Shown piece by piece: positions 46,455-56,709 of a stretch of DNA of 64,000 nt (the first letter of the stretch is position 1; each line of letters begins with the position of its first letter). This DNA is from Multifurca ochricompacta (lineage: Eukaryota; Basidiomycota; Agaricomycetes; Russulales; Russulaceae), in the NCBI GenBank assembly GCA_022496185.1, contig WTXG01000152.1, positions 1-64,000 of the forward strand, in the 5' to 3' direction. The notes below the pieces were generated by a model. It worked only from the letters and a program-made list of their open reading frames with translations. It was not told the DNA's origin and ran no database searches. Made by a program: the position numbers and the translations under genes.

Positions 46455-47225
46455 AGTCCTGCCACCTTCCAGGCGTTGATGAACTCAGTCTTTGCTGACA
46501 TGATTGCGAGAGGAGAGGTTGCAGTATACATGGATGATATACTGATATTTTCATCTAACTTGGAGAAACATCGGAAAGATGTGCATAGAGTACTTAGCCG
46601 TCTCCAAGAGTATGACCTTTTCCTCAAGCCTGAGAAATGCGAATTTGAGAGAGATCAAATGGAGTATCTCGGGATGATTATCCATCCTGGAGAGGTCAGG
46701 ATGGACCCTGCCAAGGTCCAAGCGGTCAGAGAGTGGCCGATCCCACAGAATTTGAAGGACATTCATGCCTTCGTGGGATTCGCTAACTTCTATCGACGCT
46801 TCATTAAGGACTTTGCTGGTATAGCATGTCACTTACATGACCTGACTAAGAAAAATATCCCATGGCAATGGGGCGATGCGGAGATGAATGCGTTCGCAGC
46901 GCTAAAGGCACACTTCATAGAGAAACCCATATTAGCAGTCTATGATAGCGAGAGGCCCACGCATTTGGAGACAGATGCTTCCGGATTCGCTACCGGTGGA
47001 ATACTGTCGCAGAAACACGACGACGAGCTATGGCACCCAGTTGCATTCCGATCCGAAGCAATGTCGGACGCAGAACGTAACTATGAGATTTACGACCGGG
47101 AAATGCTCGCATTGATCCGAGCACTGGAGGATTGGCGGCACTTCCTTGAAGGACTATCTACCTTTGAGGTTGTAACTGATCACAAGAACATGGAATGGTG
47201 GGCTAGCATGCGCAACTTAACATGA
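46455..47225 (+). pseudogene. Gypsy-2 RT second half and RNase H
   Basis: The reading continues ATFQALMNSVFADM and the catalytic VAVYMDDILIFS. LGMIIHPGEVRMDP and FVGFANFYRRFIKDFAGIA follow. RNase H then begins with LETDASGFATGGILSQ, AERNYEIYDREMLALIRALE and FEVVTDHKNMEWW. A TGA at 47223-47225 interrupts just after RNLT, where an arginine usually precedes RQAHW. Confidence 0.9.
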
Positions 47226-48953
47226 CGTCAAGCGCACTGGGCCCTGTACCTCAGTAGATTCAACTTTGTGATTAGATACAAGAAGGGATCAGCAATGCAA
47301 GCTGATGCTCTTAGCCGATTCCCTACGGATTGCGTGTATGACAGTGAGGACAACCGTCAGGTACAAGTCCTCAAGCCGGAACAGTTTCTCTGGGCCACAT
47401 CTACCCATTACAAGCCAGAGAGCTCTCCTCTCACAGATCGCATCAGAGCAGCAGGCGCACGCGAAGCGGAAGTCATAGAGGGGTTGAAATCCCTATCCAG
47501 ATCCGCTCTGCGCACTCTTACTGATGGCGTTTCTCACTGGGAGGAGGAAGATGGTCTCGTTTATTACAAGGGAAAACTTTATGTACCCAATGTACCGGAT
47601 CTCAGAAAAGATATTATTAAACAGTGTCATGATTCGGTTACTGCAGGACATCCTGGTAAAAATGGGACTATAGAACTTGTCAGCCGTTATTATTGGTGGC
47701 CGCGTATGTCCACATACATCGCCAAGTACGTAGAGGGCTGCGATCGCTGTCAACGCTACAGGATCGACCAGCACCCTACGGCGCCTATACAGCCGCACGA
47801 AGTACCGGAGGGACCCTGGCAGATCATCGGAGTTGATCTGATCACTGGGCTTCCTTCTTCACAAGGGAAAGACGCGATATTAACAATAGTGGACCACTAT
47901 ACGAAACAAGTCCACTTCTTCCCTGTGACCAGCGGCATCACGGCAGATGGCGTAGGGCAGATCTACTATAACGAGATCTTCCCACTGCATGGGATCCCTA
48001 AGTCTATCGTCAGTGACAGGGGACCACAGTTTGCAGCACGGACAATGCGGGCCGCTTTAAAGCGCCTGGGAATAGATAGTAGTTTGACCACAGCGTATCA
48101 TCCTCAAGCTAACGGACAGGCAGAACGCAAAAACCAAGAGATAGAACAGTATTTGCATATGTTCGTAGATAAGCGTCAGGATGATTGGATCGAACTATTA
48201 CCCACTGCGGAATTCGTGTTGAACGCGAGATTGACATCCACGACCGGCCACACACCCTTTGAACTACTCTATGGGTACACGCCGGACTTCACGATTCCAG
48301 CTGGGCGCCCTACAGGCATTCCCAGTTTAGACAAGCGACTTCAACAGCTCCGTCTTGCCAGGACAGATGCTGAGGCAGCGCTGCGACTTAGCAAAGAATG
48401 CATGATCGCCGGGCCGGGTTACTGCCAATCTTATCGCTTCAGCACAGGCGATATGGTATGGCTCCAAGCCAAGAACATTAAGATACACCAACCTTCTCAG
48501 AAATTAGGGCCAAAACAGATGGGTCCCTTTAAGATTATCGAGAAGATTGGCAATCTTGATTATCGGTTGGAACTCCCGGCAGCGCTGAGAATCCACAATG
48601 TCTTTCATGTGGATCACCTTAGTCCCTACAAAGGCAACGACGTTAATGGACTTATGCCGCCACCGCCTGACCCTGTACTGGTCGAGGGCGAGGAAAAGTA
48701 TGAGGTTGACCATATTTGCGATGCAAAACTGTTCAGTCGAACACTCAAATTCCTTGTGCAGTGGAAAGGATACGGTGAAGGGGAGGACTCATGGGAACTG
48801 GCCAGAAACTTCAAGCTCGCTCAGGAGGCTGTCAGAGACTTTTACGCTCGACGCCCTGGTGCGCCACGAAAGATAGCCACGCTCGCCTTCATGTCTGCTC
48901 CATGGCAATCGCCACTTTATTTCACTGAGGCTTGCAAGGACGCAACGCCCTGA
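47226..48953 (+). pseudogene. Gypsy-2 integrase and chromodomain
   Basis: A long open reading follows the TGA at 47223. Its parts are RQAHWALYLSRFNFVIRYKK, the HHCC zinc-binding block (HDSVTAGHPGKNG ... CDRCQRY), the DDE core (IIGVDLITGLP, IVSDRGPQFAARTM, HPQANGQAERKNQEI), a GPF block (KQMGPFKIIEKIGNLDYRLE) and the chromodomain FLVQWKGYGEGEDSWELARN. It ends DATP-stop at 48953, directly before the purine tract. Unlike Gypsy-1 there is no cysteine-rich tail after the chromodomain. The stretch itself is undamaged. Confidence 0.92.
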
Positions 48954-48965
48954 GAAGGGGGGTAC

Positions 48966-49702
48966 TGTCCTGGATGCGCATTTTTGCCATCCCGGACTGA
49001 TTGAAAACCATCCTGAGGGCATCATGCGATTGCGTGTCTTGCAGAGTCGATCTTCTTTAACTTAGATAAGATAAGGAGGAGTTCAGACCGATCTGACCCA
49101 GTCCACGCGATGCGAAGTAGTCGCTGCCCTATGCAGCAATGGACATTATAGATACACGCGGCCATTGTTTGAGTAATACAGATTGACGATTTGATTATAG
49201 AGTGATCTAAAGTAGTCTAGTATGTATTTTAGATAATGCCAGACCGGCGGAAAGGATCGCGCATTGGTAAATAAGATGTGTCAGGGCACTCAGGAGAGCG
49301 GGCCACTGATAACTAATTAGATTTACATCGCACGTTCGATCGGCTTTGGTATTTCATAGAGTAGTACTAGGACATATTTAAAGACACCCTGTAGCATGCT
49401 GCAGACCCCATCTTGTCCTCTTGGGGCTGTAGGTGCACTTTATCACTTTATCTTTGTATTTACTTAGGCCCAGCTAATCTTGTCCTCTTGGGGCTGTAGG
49501 CTCTTAGCAAAGTTCAATATAGGTCTATTCTTGCTGCATAAGCAAGGCAGAGTCCTCTGACTGCTTCAAGCCTTACACATGCATTAATCTCCGCGTTCTG
49601 GGCAGCTTTCCGACTAGGATATTTTCACCTCTAAGTTTTACTACGATCTTTACATCTAATCTAATCAAACATAGCAAGCGCGGGATAGAAGCACCCGTTA
49701 CA
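48966..49702 (+). repeat. Gypsy-2 3' LTR
   Basis: 737 bp with TG..CA ends, followed by CCTAC (49703-49707). At one site the two LTRs read CTGG (5') and CCAG (3'), while the third family copy at 62112-62838 keeps CCGG. This shows independent CpG decay on each strand. Confidence 0.93.
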
Positions 49703-49707
49703 CCTAC

Positions 49708-50362
49708 TTGATCTCAATCCAGGGTCCTCCGACTGGTGGCAACCATCCTCTCTGGACAGCAGCCACAGCTAAACGCAAAGACAACCTGTTCACCTGACAC
49801 ATGATATCTATGGCTTTCCAGCTGGCCACTGGCCATGCTTTCATTGCCGAGTATCATGAACGGTTTTTCTCTTCCCATCCTGAGGCCGATTGCCTCTGCC
49901 ACTGCAATGGTGTCACCCCCACAACCTTCGCCCACGTTGCCCTAGATTGCCCATTACATGCCCAAATACGGACGGAATGTGGTATGGACCCCGGCTCGCT
50001 CTTCAACGAGCTCACCTGGCTGCAGATATTCCATAATTGCACTAGAGTCACACAGCTCCTGGAGTTTATTCAGGGATCTCAGGCTTTCTTCAAGCCCATC
50101 CATGCCAGGCGGCCACATGAACCCCCTTGATGGGGGACCTCTCTGGTCTTGGACTTAGTAGGTATTTCCTTCTTTGAACGGTCTCTTTCTTGGACGGCCA
50201 CTCCACATACATTATTACCTCAGTTTTTCTCTTTGAGTTTTCCACACAGCATGTCCTAGTAGACACGGCATCTCCTGTACGCCTCCATAGTAGTTACATT
50301 GTACCCTGATGTAGCCACGCAATTGGGCTGAGTCCCACAAGTGCGTCAATAAAGTCGAGTTC
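49708..50362 (+). pseudogene. LINE-B C-terminal zinc-ribbon-like fragment and 3' UTR
   Basis: The reading MAFQLATGHAFIAEYHERFF, then CLCHCNGVTPTTFAHVALDC, matches the cysteine-histidine end of LINE-C (RLATGHAFISEYAERF; CQCDNTTPASFTHVLLEC). The domain is common at the C-terminus of RNase H-bearing LINE proteins. The stop is near 50130, followed by a 3' UTR with the GATGTAGCCACGCAATTGGG motif shared with the other LINE copies. Confidence 0.75.
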
Positions 50363-50393
50363 AAAAAAAAAAAAAAAAAAAGTTGAACAACAT

Positions 50394-51851
50394 TTAGTTT
50401 CTTGTCAAATGTGATTGATGCTTGGCATGTATTAGCATCTTTCACTCAGCGCGTTCCGAACTGAACCCACCTCATCATCCCCTTCGTCCGTATGGCAGTC
50501 TTCAACCCTTGACCTTGACTTGAGGCAGCGCCGGAACTTGAGAGGGTAAGTATTAAGACAAGGACGATCAACATTCAACAAACTGTCCTCAACCGGATAT
50601 CTCACTGGTCGTCGTCGTCATTTTTTAAATGTTAACTCCTGATCACCACCTCCAATCCCTCCGGCCATTATATGCATTAGCAATCCCCCACCATTCTCCC
50701 TCACCCATTTATTTTCACCATCTCTTTGGATGTCCGTCGTTCTATGACAGGCCTGGCGGTGCGTCATTATAGGATAGCGCGATTATTGGGACTTGAATGC
50801 GTGCGGAGAGGCTTAATTATGGTAACGTTCCTTACATAGTGCTGGTTCGCTGTCAACTTTGTCCTTGTCTCTTTCTGCTATCGGGAGCAACATTTACTAA
50901 AACGTTGAGGGGTGAATTAAGATTGGGGTGTTCGTTATCGTGGCCAGGTCGTTCGACTGGGCATTCGCTGAGGAGGTACCAACCACTCGCAGAGGGCCAA
51001 AACACTCCCATCGAACCCTCTTTCTCGATCCCTTTGAGCTCCTGGATGGTCCTGTTCACTAAAGCCGTTCCTCCTACCTGAAGCTCACCTACACCATCTC
51101 CGTCGCTCGCTCGCGTCATCGATCCTGTTGAAATTGGTTTATAAATTTGTATTGTTTCCATCGGTTTCTTTTATCTCGTGCGATTTCTACGTCTGGTGAG
51201 GGTAAAATTATATATATACAACGACCAATCAGCCTGGCAGTAGCCACACCGCTCTCGGACCGCCCATGTGGTTGGCATTTCGTAGTTGCTTCCTTGAGCA
51301 TCCCGGCACGCGCGGATGGGTGGGTTCGTGGTGTCTGAATACATGGATTAACCTGGCCATTTAGAGGGTCTTGGGCATGGTAACCGGATGATGCGCGTGG
51401 GGTGGATTATTTGCGGCTGACGAATTTTTGGCAGGTTGGCAGGCACAGCCAAGTTGCTGATCACGTGGATTTAAAGCCCCCATCTCACATCTGAGTCTGC
51501 CTCTGCTTGCACCTGTCTGAAAATCTCGCGGCAACTCTCCTCTCTCCTCTCTCCTCTCTCCTTCGTTCTTAGTAGCCCACATCTCTAGATGATGGAGTGA
51601 GATTAATTAATATTTCAGGTTGCCATCCTGAGATCTTTGTCTTCTATTATAACATGATGACTGTTGACAGTTCAAATGACAACTAAACATTTTGCAAGTC
51701 GAGGTATTGAAATTCATGAAGATGTTGTTGGTTCGGTTTGGTATTTAAATTGCAGGATATGATGGATTGTTGTAGTAGTTTCATCGTCATTGTCGTCAAC
51801 TTGTTATCCTCCTCTAGAGATTATCTTATCTTATCGTATCTTATCGTAACA
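50394..51851. other. Intergenic region upstream of intact CRN1
   Basis: Inverse counterpart of 28180-29540, diverged in parts. No gene. The LINE-B insertion ends here, about 1.5 kb upstream of the CRN1 start. Confidence 0.6.
51742..51750 (+). promoter_or_regulatory. TATA-like box of CRN1
   Basis: TATTTAAAT about 100 bp upstream of the CRN1 start codon, preserved at the matching position of the left arm (28296-28304, minus strand). Assigned by position and conservation only. Confidence 0.4.
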
Positions 51852-53979
51852 ATGCAACAAAGTGGGCCATCCACCCGGCAAAATCCGGCTCGGAAAGCCA
51901 AGGACAAGGGCAAGGGGAAGATGGGCCCACCGCTTCCTAGAGAGGCAATCACCCAGTCTGACGTCATGTCCTCTTCCTTCACTCTTCTCTGCCTCGCTGT
52001 CGACGATGGAAATGTTCCTATTGGCGGCTTCTTTCATGTAAAAGTCTATTCGGGTCAACTAGTCTCAGGTCTCCAAGAAGACATCAAGGTTAAGAAGGCT
52101 CCAGAGTTAGACCACCTCGCAGCAGACCGACTCATCCTCTGGAAGTTGTCGACCCGGCAGTCAGCTGGTGATACAGAAGCAGAGCTGGAAAATCTGTATA
52201 GACTGATTGAGGGCATTGAGTTCCATTCACCTAGAACCAATGAAGCACTCCAAGGTGATGGTGTTGTGCAAGTCCTCCACCCTCCCAATCGGATAAACAA
52301 GTATTGGACATATGACCCCTATGAGGGTGACTTGCATGTCATTGTACAAGTCCCATGTATGTCTCCTTCATCATTACAGCATCACCATATATATCTTTGA
52401 CAATCATTCAGATGTCGAGGAAAGGCCAAGGAAGAAGCCGAGACTCCAAATCGAAGATCTCTCTCCAACGCCACCGCTTACATTCGGTGAAAGTGAGTAT
52501 TACGCGCACTTCCTTTGCCATCCATCCATTCTGACTCCAATTTAGTCCAGGATATTGACGCCCAGAAAGCCATTGCACACCCGACTCCCTCTTCAGGGGC
52601 AAAGATGCCCTTTTTCATTCAGGAACAGAAGAACAGGCCACTTCTCAATGGGCGCCCAATCAACCAATTTGGTCCTCCAATTGGCCTTTTCCATCCTGTC
52701 TTCAACTCCTTTCAGGCAGACATGGAAAGCAAGGAACCGGTCAGGGTTGACAGGCAGGCACCTTCGAATCTCAGGAAACTTCTTGCTTCCTGTGCTGACC
52801 TTTACACCCTTGAGTTGCCTCGGGTGAAAACGATCAACATATATCTGAATGCGCTTCTTGGTGCCTCCCTCACATCTGTTTCAGTTCCCAATACTTCAAC
52901 TTGTGCTGATGGGGTTATAATTCATACTTCTTGCAACTCCTATGCCTATCTGGTAATAGAAGAGGTCAAGAATGAGATTGGCACTGGCAATGCAGATCCA
53001 TACACCCAAGCCAGCCTGTCTTATCGTCGCTATTGGGGGGAACCATCTTGTATGTTTATTTAGGAAATGTGTCCATATGGAATTCATTATCTAATCATGT
53101 CTATCAGGGGATATTTTCAGAAGGTGTTCCTATTGTCCGAGCATTATCCTAGCAATCGCTGGCCCATGGATGTGCGTTGCTGGTGGCATTTACCTTGACA
53201 AGGCAATTGTCCAGCCTTTGACCGAATATATCTGGCTCGGCGGCGATGCCTTCAAAGAAAGTCGCTTTGACTTTACCTTGAGATTGTTTGCTGCCTTGAA
53301 GTCTGCAATCTCCACTCTCCAGGACTATTATGGAAATCTGAATCCCTCCAATGAGATTCCCAGACACCTACTCCATGCATTTCCATTTGTCACATCTTAT
53401 GGAACACAGTCATTTGAGTACCTGATGCCACTTGTCGACTATCACCGAGGCAAGCTTGTGTACAAGGCTCAGCTTCATGAATCTGGTCAGCTCATTGTGG
53501 TCAAGTTTGTGTCAACATACAATGCAGAGGCACATCGACTTTTGGCAAACAATCAACTCGCACCGGCCTTGCACTACGCTGGCACAGAAGCCATGGAAGC
53601 AATCCAATATGGTGAACATTACATGGTGGTCATGGATTTTGTGGATGGATCTGAGCCAAATGAGGTCCCACTTTCAAATGAGCAATTTGGACAAGTGGAC
53701 CGGGCTGTGCAGTTACTCCATCAGCAAAACTTCGTATTTGGAGACCTTCGAACGCCCAACCTTTTGATCAGCGGTGAGAAGGTGATGTTGATTGACTTTG
53801 ACTGGTGTGGGACAGCAGATGAATCATTGTATCCTTCGACGCTGAATACGGATTCGGGTATTCAGTGGCCTGATGGAGTGTGGCCAGGTGAGGTGATGAG
53901 AAAGGAAGATGATGTGACGATGCTGGAACGACTTCGGCCTGTCACGCATGCCGAGGAGGCGGATCCTGGACTGGCGTAA
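51852..53979 (+). CDS. CRN1: Crinkler-like Ubl-nuclease-kinase protein, intact copy
   Basis: Four exons (51852-52356, 52412-52492, 52546-53049, 53108-53979), all with GT..AG introns in the same phase, give 653 residues. Residues 1-42 are disordered and basic. Residues 43-168 form the ubiquitin-like header (FTLLCLAVDDG, GQLVSGLQEDI, LILWKL, LHVIVQVP). A basic patch RPRKKPRLQ (about 173-181) could be a nuclear signal. Residues about 285-363 carry a PD-(D/E)xK-like set: Asp317, then IEEVKNEIG with Glu335 and Lys337, and Gln350. The kinase domain has VVKF (Lys496), FGDLRTPNLL (Asp576, Asn581) and IDFDW (Asp593 in place of the DFG Asp). Crinkler effectors act on host or competitor cells, often in the nucleus; the target here is unknown. 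Left-arm paralogue: 26056-28179. Confidence 0.9.
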
Positions 53980-54837
53980 GTTAAACCATTTATGTAGATG
54001 TAGATTCTTTTCTAAATTAGCATGGGAGAATAGATGTAAAGATGGATGATACATCTTCATGAGCTTGCTTGCTTGACTTGTTGATAGGGACTGCACGATG
54101 AATTTGTTTAAGCGATAATACTGTGATTGCGAAGTCAAGATACAGATATACAATGAATTTCAAGAAGACGTTGAATGAGTAGTCAACGAGGGGAGGGAAT
54201 GTGATAACGATGGCGGGATGTGAACAATGTAATAGGGAAAAAAATATAAACAAAGGGAGTAATGTGATGGGCGTAGGCAATGGCAAGGAATAGAGGTGAT
54301 CTAAGCTGGTGGTTATGAAGGTCAATGACGCTCTCAAGGTCGGGGGAGGGGGGAATGACGTCGTAGAGTAAGGACAGGAGGCGAGCTAAGAGGAACTTCA
54401 AGTAGCCAAAGCAATCAAAGGTTGTTGAAGCGCTTGACAGAGGGGTTGAAGGAATTGATAGGCGAGAGACACCTGAGGCTCTCGAGCTTAGCTTGACAAA
54501 AAGACTCGAGTGGCGAGCGGCAAGATATCCAAGCAAGCAGCTCTCGCTTACCGACCTTCGCACTCAATGGTTAAATTAACACCGACATGGGTTCGAGCGC
54601 CGTTAAAGGGAGTGAGTGGAGTGGAGCTCGAGTCTCGACTTACATATTCACACAGCAAGGATCTCAGCGCCTCCTGCACTCCTCAGCGAGCCGAGCGTTA
54701 GGGTCTTACCAACGTTTTCTGTACGGAACTGGGTTTCGCTCTGCCAGGCGCATATACGCTAACAGTATCAATCGTGCACCAGCCGACGTTCCTGTACCAT
54801 TCATGAATTATCTTCTCCGCATGATGCAAAGAGTTTA
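53980..54837. other. Non-coding CRN1 3' flank
   Basis: Inverse of about 25210-26050 in the left arm; no gene recognised. It ends at the 9-bp target duplication of the Mutator-like element. Confidence 0.6.
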
Positions 54838-54846
54838 GGGTGTGGG

Positions 54847-56557
54847 AGCTCACCCAACTCACCCCCACCGCTGACATCCCTAAAGTGGTAATCCTGTCAC
54901 ACGACTCACCACTGACATCCCTAAAGTGGTAATCTTGTCACACGACTCAGATTTGTAATAATATTTATTTTAAAAAGGAAGTTATCGTTAAATATTTATT
55001 TTAAAAAGGAAAATTATTGAAAATATCATTACAAATTAAAGTCATGTGACATGTAGACATTATTTTAAAAAGGAAAGTTATCGATCATTGATCAATAAAA
55101 TATCATTACAAATCAAAGTCATGTGACAGGTAGACAAGGATGTTAAGCATTCTCACTATAGGTTACGGTTGTCCCTCCTCCCGTCCATGCAATGGACAAT
55201 AACACTCCTTCTGCTACAAAAAAATGTTCCAAGGTATGGTGTAAAAATCTTGTAACACTTACTGCACAAGACTTGTGACCACTGCCGAATGCGGGATAGG
55301 AAAAACAAGAAGGCCCAAAGAGTTCATGAGAATGAGAAAAAGAAGCAAAAGGAATTCAATGGGCGCACAGTAGGTGAAAAAGCCAAGAGGGTGGATGAAG
55401 ACACATCAGGAGATGAAGGAATCTCAAGCAGTCCTTGGGCCGCATGCAATCTCATAAAGAGTGAGGATGAAATTGATTTTGTGGTAATTAGTAACTTACT
55501 ATGGATATAGATAAGGATTAACAGTATAATCTACAGATATCTGGTACTAGAGAGGAGATATTCGATACCGGAGAGGCAATGTTTGGCTCCCTTCGAACGC
55601 AATTTAGAACATACCATGATTTAAAATTTAGAGGAACTTTCACTGTTCCAAATGACCCATTGGTTTCTGATAGAGAGCAGATTGACATGATTGCTAAGGA
55701 AATCTGGAAGGTGACAGGGTATAGATTTTGTGAGTAGTATCCCCAATGCTATTATTATATGACATTTACAGGATTAGTGTGAAGGATCATAAGCAACTGC
55801 AAACAGGGCACCAAACACGTTTTTAGTGCAGCCAGGATGAAGCAAGAAAGAAGAAATCAAATGTTTCCAAAGCACTAAAGGTGCAACATTGTGATAACGT
55901 CAGAATGAAGCAGTACCCATGCCACAGTCAACTATATATCACTTGCCAAGGAAGCATGCCAGGGGGGGATAGGACAATCTCCATTTGACTTGAACATCAC
56001 ATGAAGCATGTACATTGCTTTGATGTCACCCTGCCACCTATTGCAATGGACACCTGCTGCAATGGTTGCAAAGGTACAGGCAGCATATCCATCAATAACA
56101 TTGGCACCGATCCACGTGGCTTGGATGCAGACGAGCCAGATTCTGGCATCGCGATCACCTGCAACTGGTTGGGTCGTGACACTAGACAGAGTAGCACGAG
56201 AACACCAAAGTTCTTATCTAATCATTATTTGATCTTATTCCAACCGATTTGTACTGATATGTCATTGATAACTTTCCTTTTTAAAATAAATATTATTACA
56301 AATCACAGTCGTGTGGCAATATTACCACTTTAGGGATGTCAGCGTGGGGAGAGTTATCTGATCTTATTCCAACTTATATTTTTTTGATAACTTTCCTTAT
56401 TAAAATAGATATTCAATGATAACTTCCTTTTTAAAATAAATATTATTACAAATCTGAGTTGTGTGACAAGATTACCACTTTAGGGATGTCAGTGGTGAGT
56501 CGTGTGACAGGATTACCACTTTAGGGATGTCAGCGGTGGGGGTGAGTAAGGTAACTT
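54847..56557 (+). mobile_element. Mutator-like (MULE) deletion derivative
   Basis: 1711 bp flanked by the 9-bp duplication GGGTGTGGG (54838-54846; 56558-56566). Long terminal inverted repeats of about 150 bp contain ACTCACCCCCACCGCTGACA and two copies of CATCCCTAAAGTGGTAAT per end. The left arm has the uninterrupted site, GGGTGTAGG followed by CCTTCTG, near 25200. A transposase remnant inside carries a MULE-type zinc finger. Nine-bp duplication and finger type together place it in Mutator/MULE. Confidence 0.85.
55289..56030 (+). pseudogene. MULE transposase N-terminal remnant
   Basis: A lysine-rich start, then GSLRTQFRTYHDLKFRGT, leads to a region with spaced Cys and His: RFQCSQDEARKKKS, KQYPCHSQLYITC and LEHHMKHVHCFDVTLPP. 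This matches the WRKY-GCM1-like zinc finger that precedes the catalytic core in fungal MULE transposases. Stops, frame changes and possible introns interrupt it, and no DDE core is present, so the element is not autonomous. Confidence 0.65.
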
Positions 56558-56709
56558 GGGTGTGGGCCTTCTGCCTTTGTCTTGGCGTTGGCCACATTAA
56601 AAACGTGACTTGCGTTAGTAAGCGTCAGGACTGTGATCATGTGCCCACCGACTGGATTAGGGGAACTGGGAGGAATCGGCACTAATTGGGGTACCCTCAG
56701 CAACAAATT

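Larger units (their letters stand above)
41743..49702 (+). mobile_element. Gypsy-2, complete LTR retrotransposon (chromovirus)
   Basis: A 7960-bp element flanked by CCTAC (41738-41742 and 49703-49707), with 738- and 737-bp LTRs. Gag, protease, RT, RNase H, integrase and chromodomain run in order on the plus strand. A purine tract (GAGAAGGGGGGTAC, 48952-48965) abuts the 3' LTR. It is defective through TGA codons at 43448-43450, 45040-45042 and 47223-47225, and through a solo LTR inserted in the RT (45867-46454). No recognisable tRNA-complementary site follows the 5' LTR. Confidence 0.94.
41236..50381 (+). mobile_element. LINE-B, 5'-truncated LINE carrying Gypsy-2
   Basis: The insertion is bounded by the 12-bp target duplication GTTGAACAACAT (41224-41235 and 50382-50393) and ends in a 19-nt A-tail (50363-50381), as expected from target-primed reverse transcription. 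LINE sequence is 41236-41742 and 49703-50381, about 1.2 kb, split by Gypsy-2. The left arm lacks this insertion, so it postdates the inverted duplication. Confidence 0.92.
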
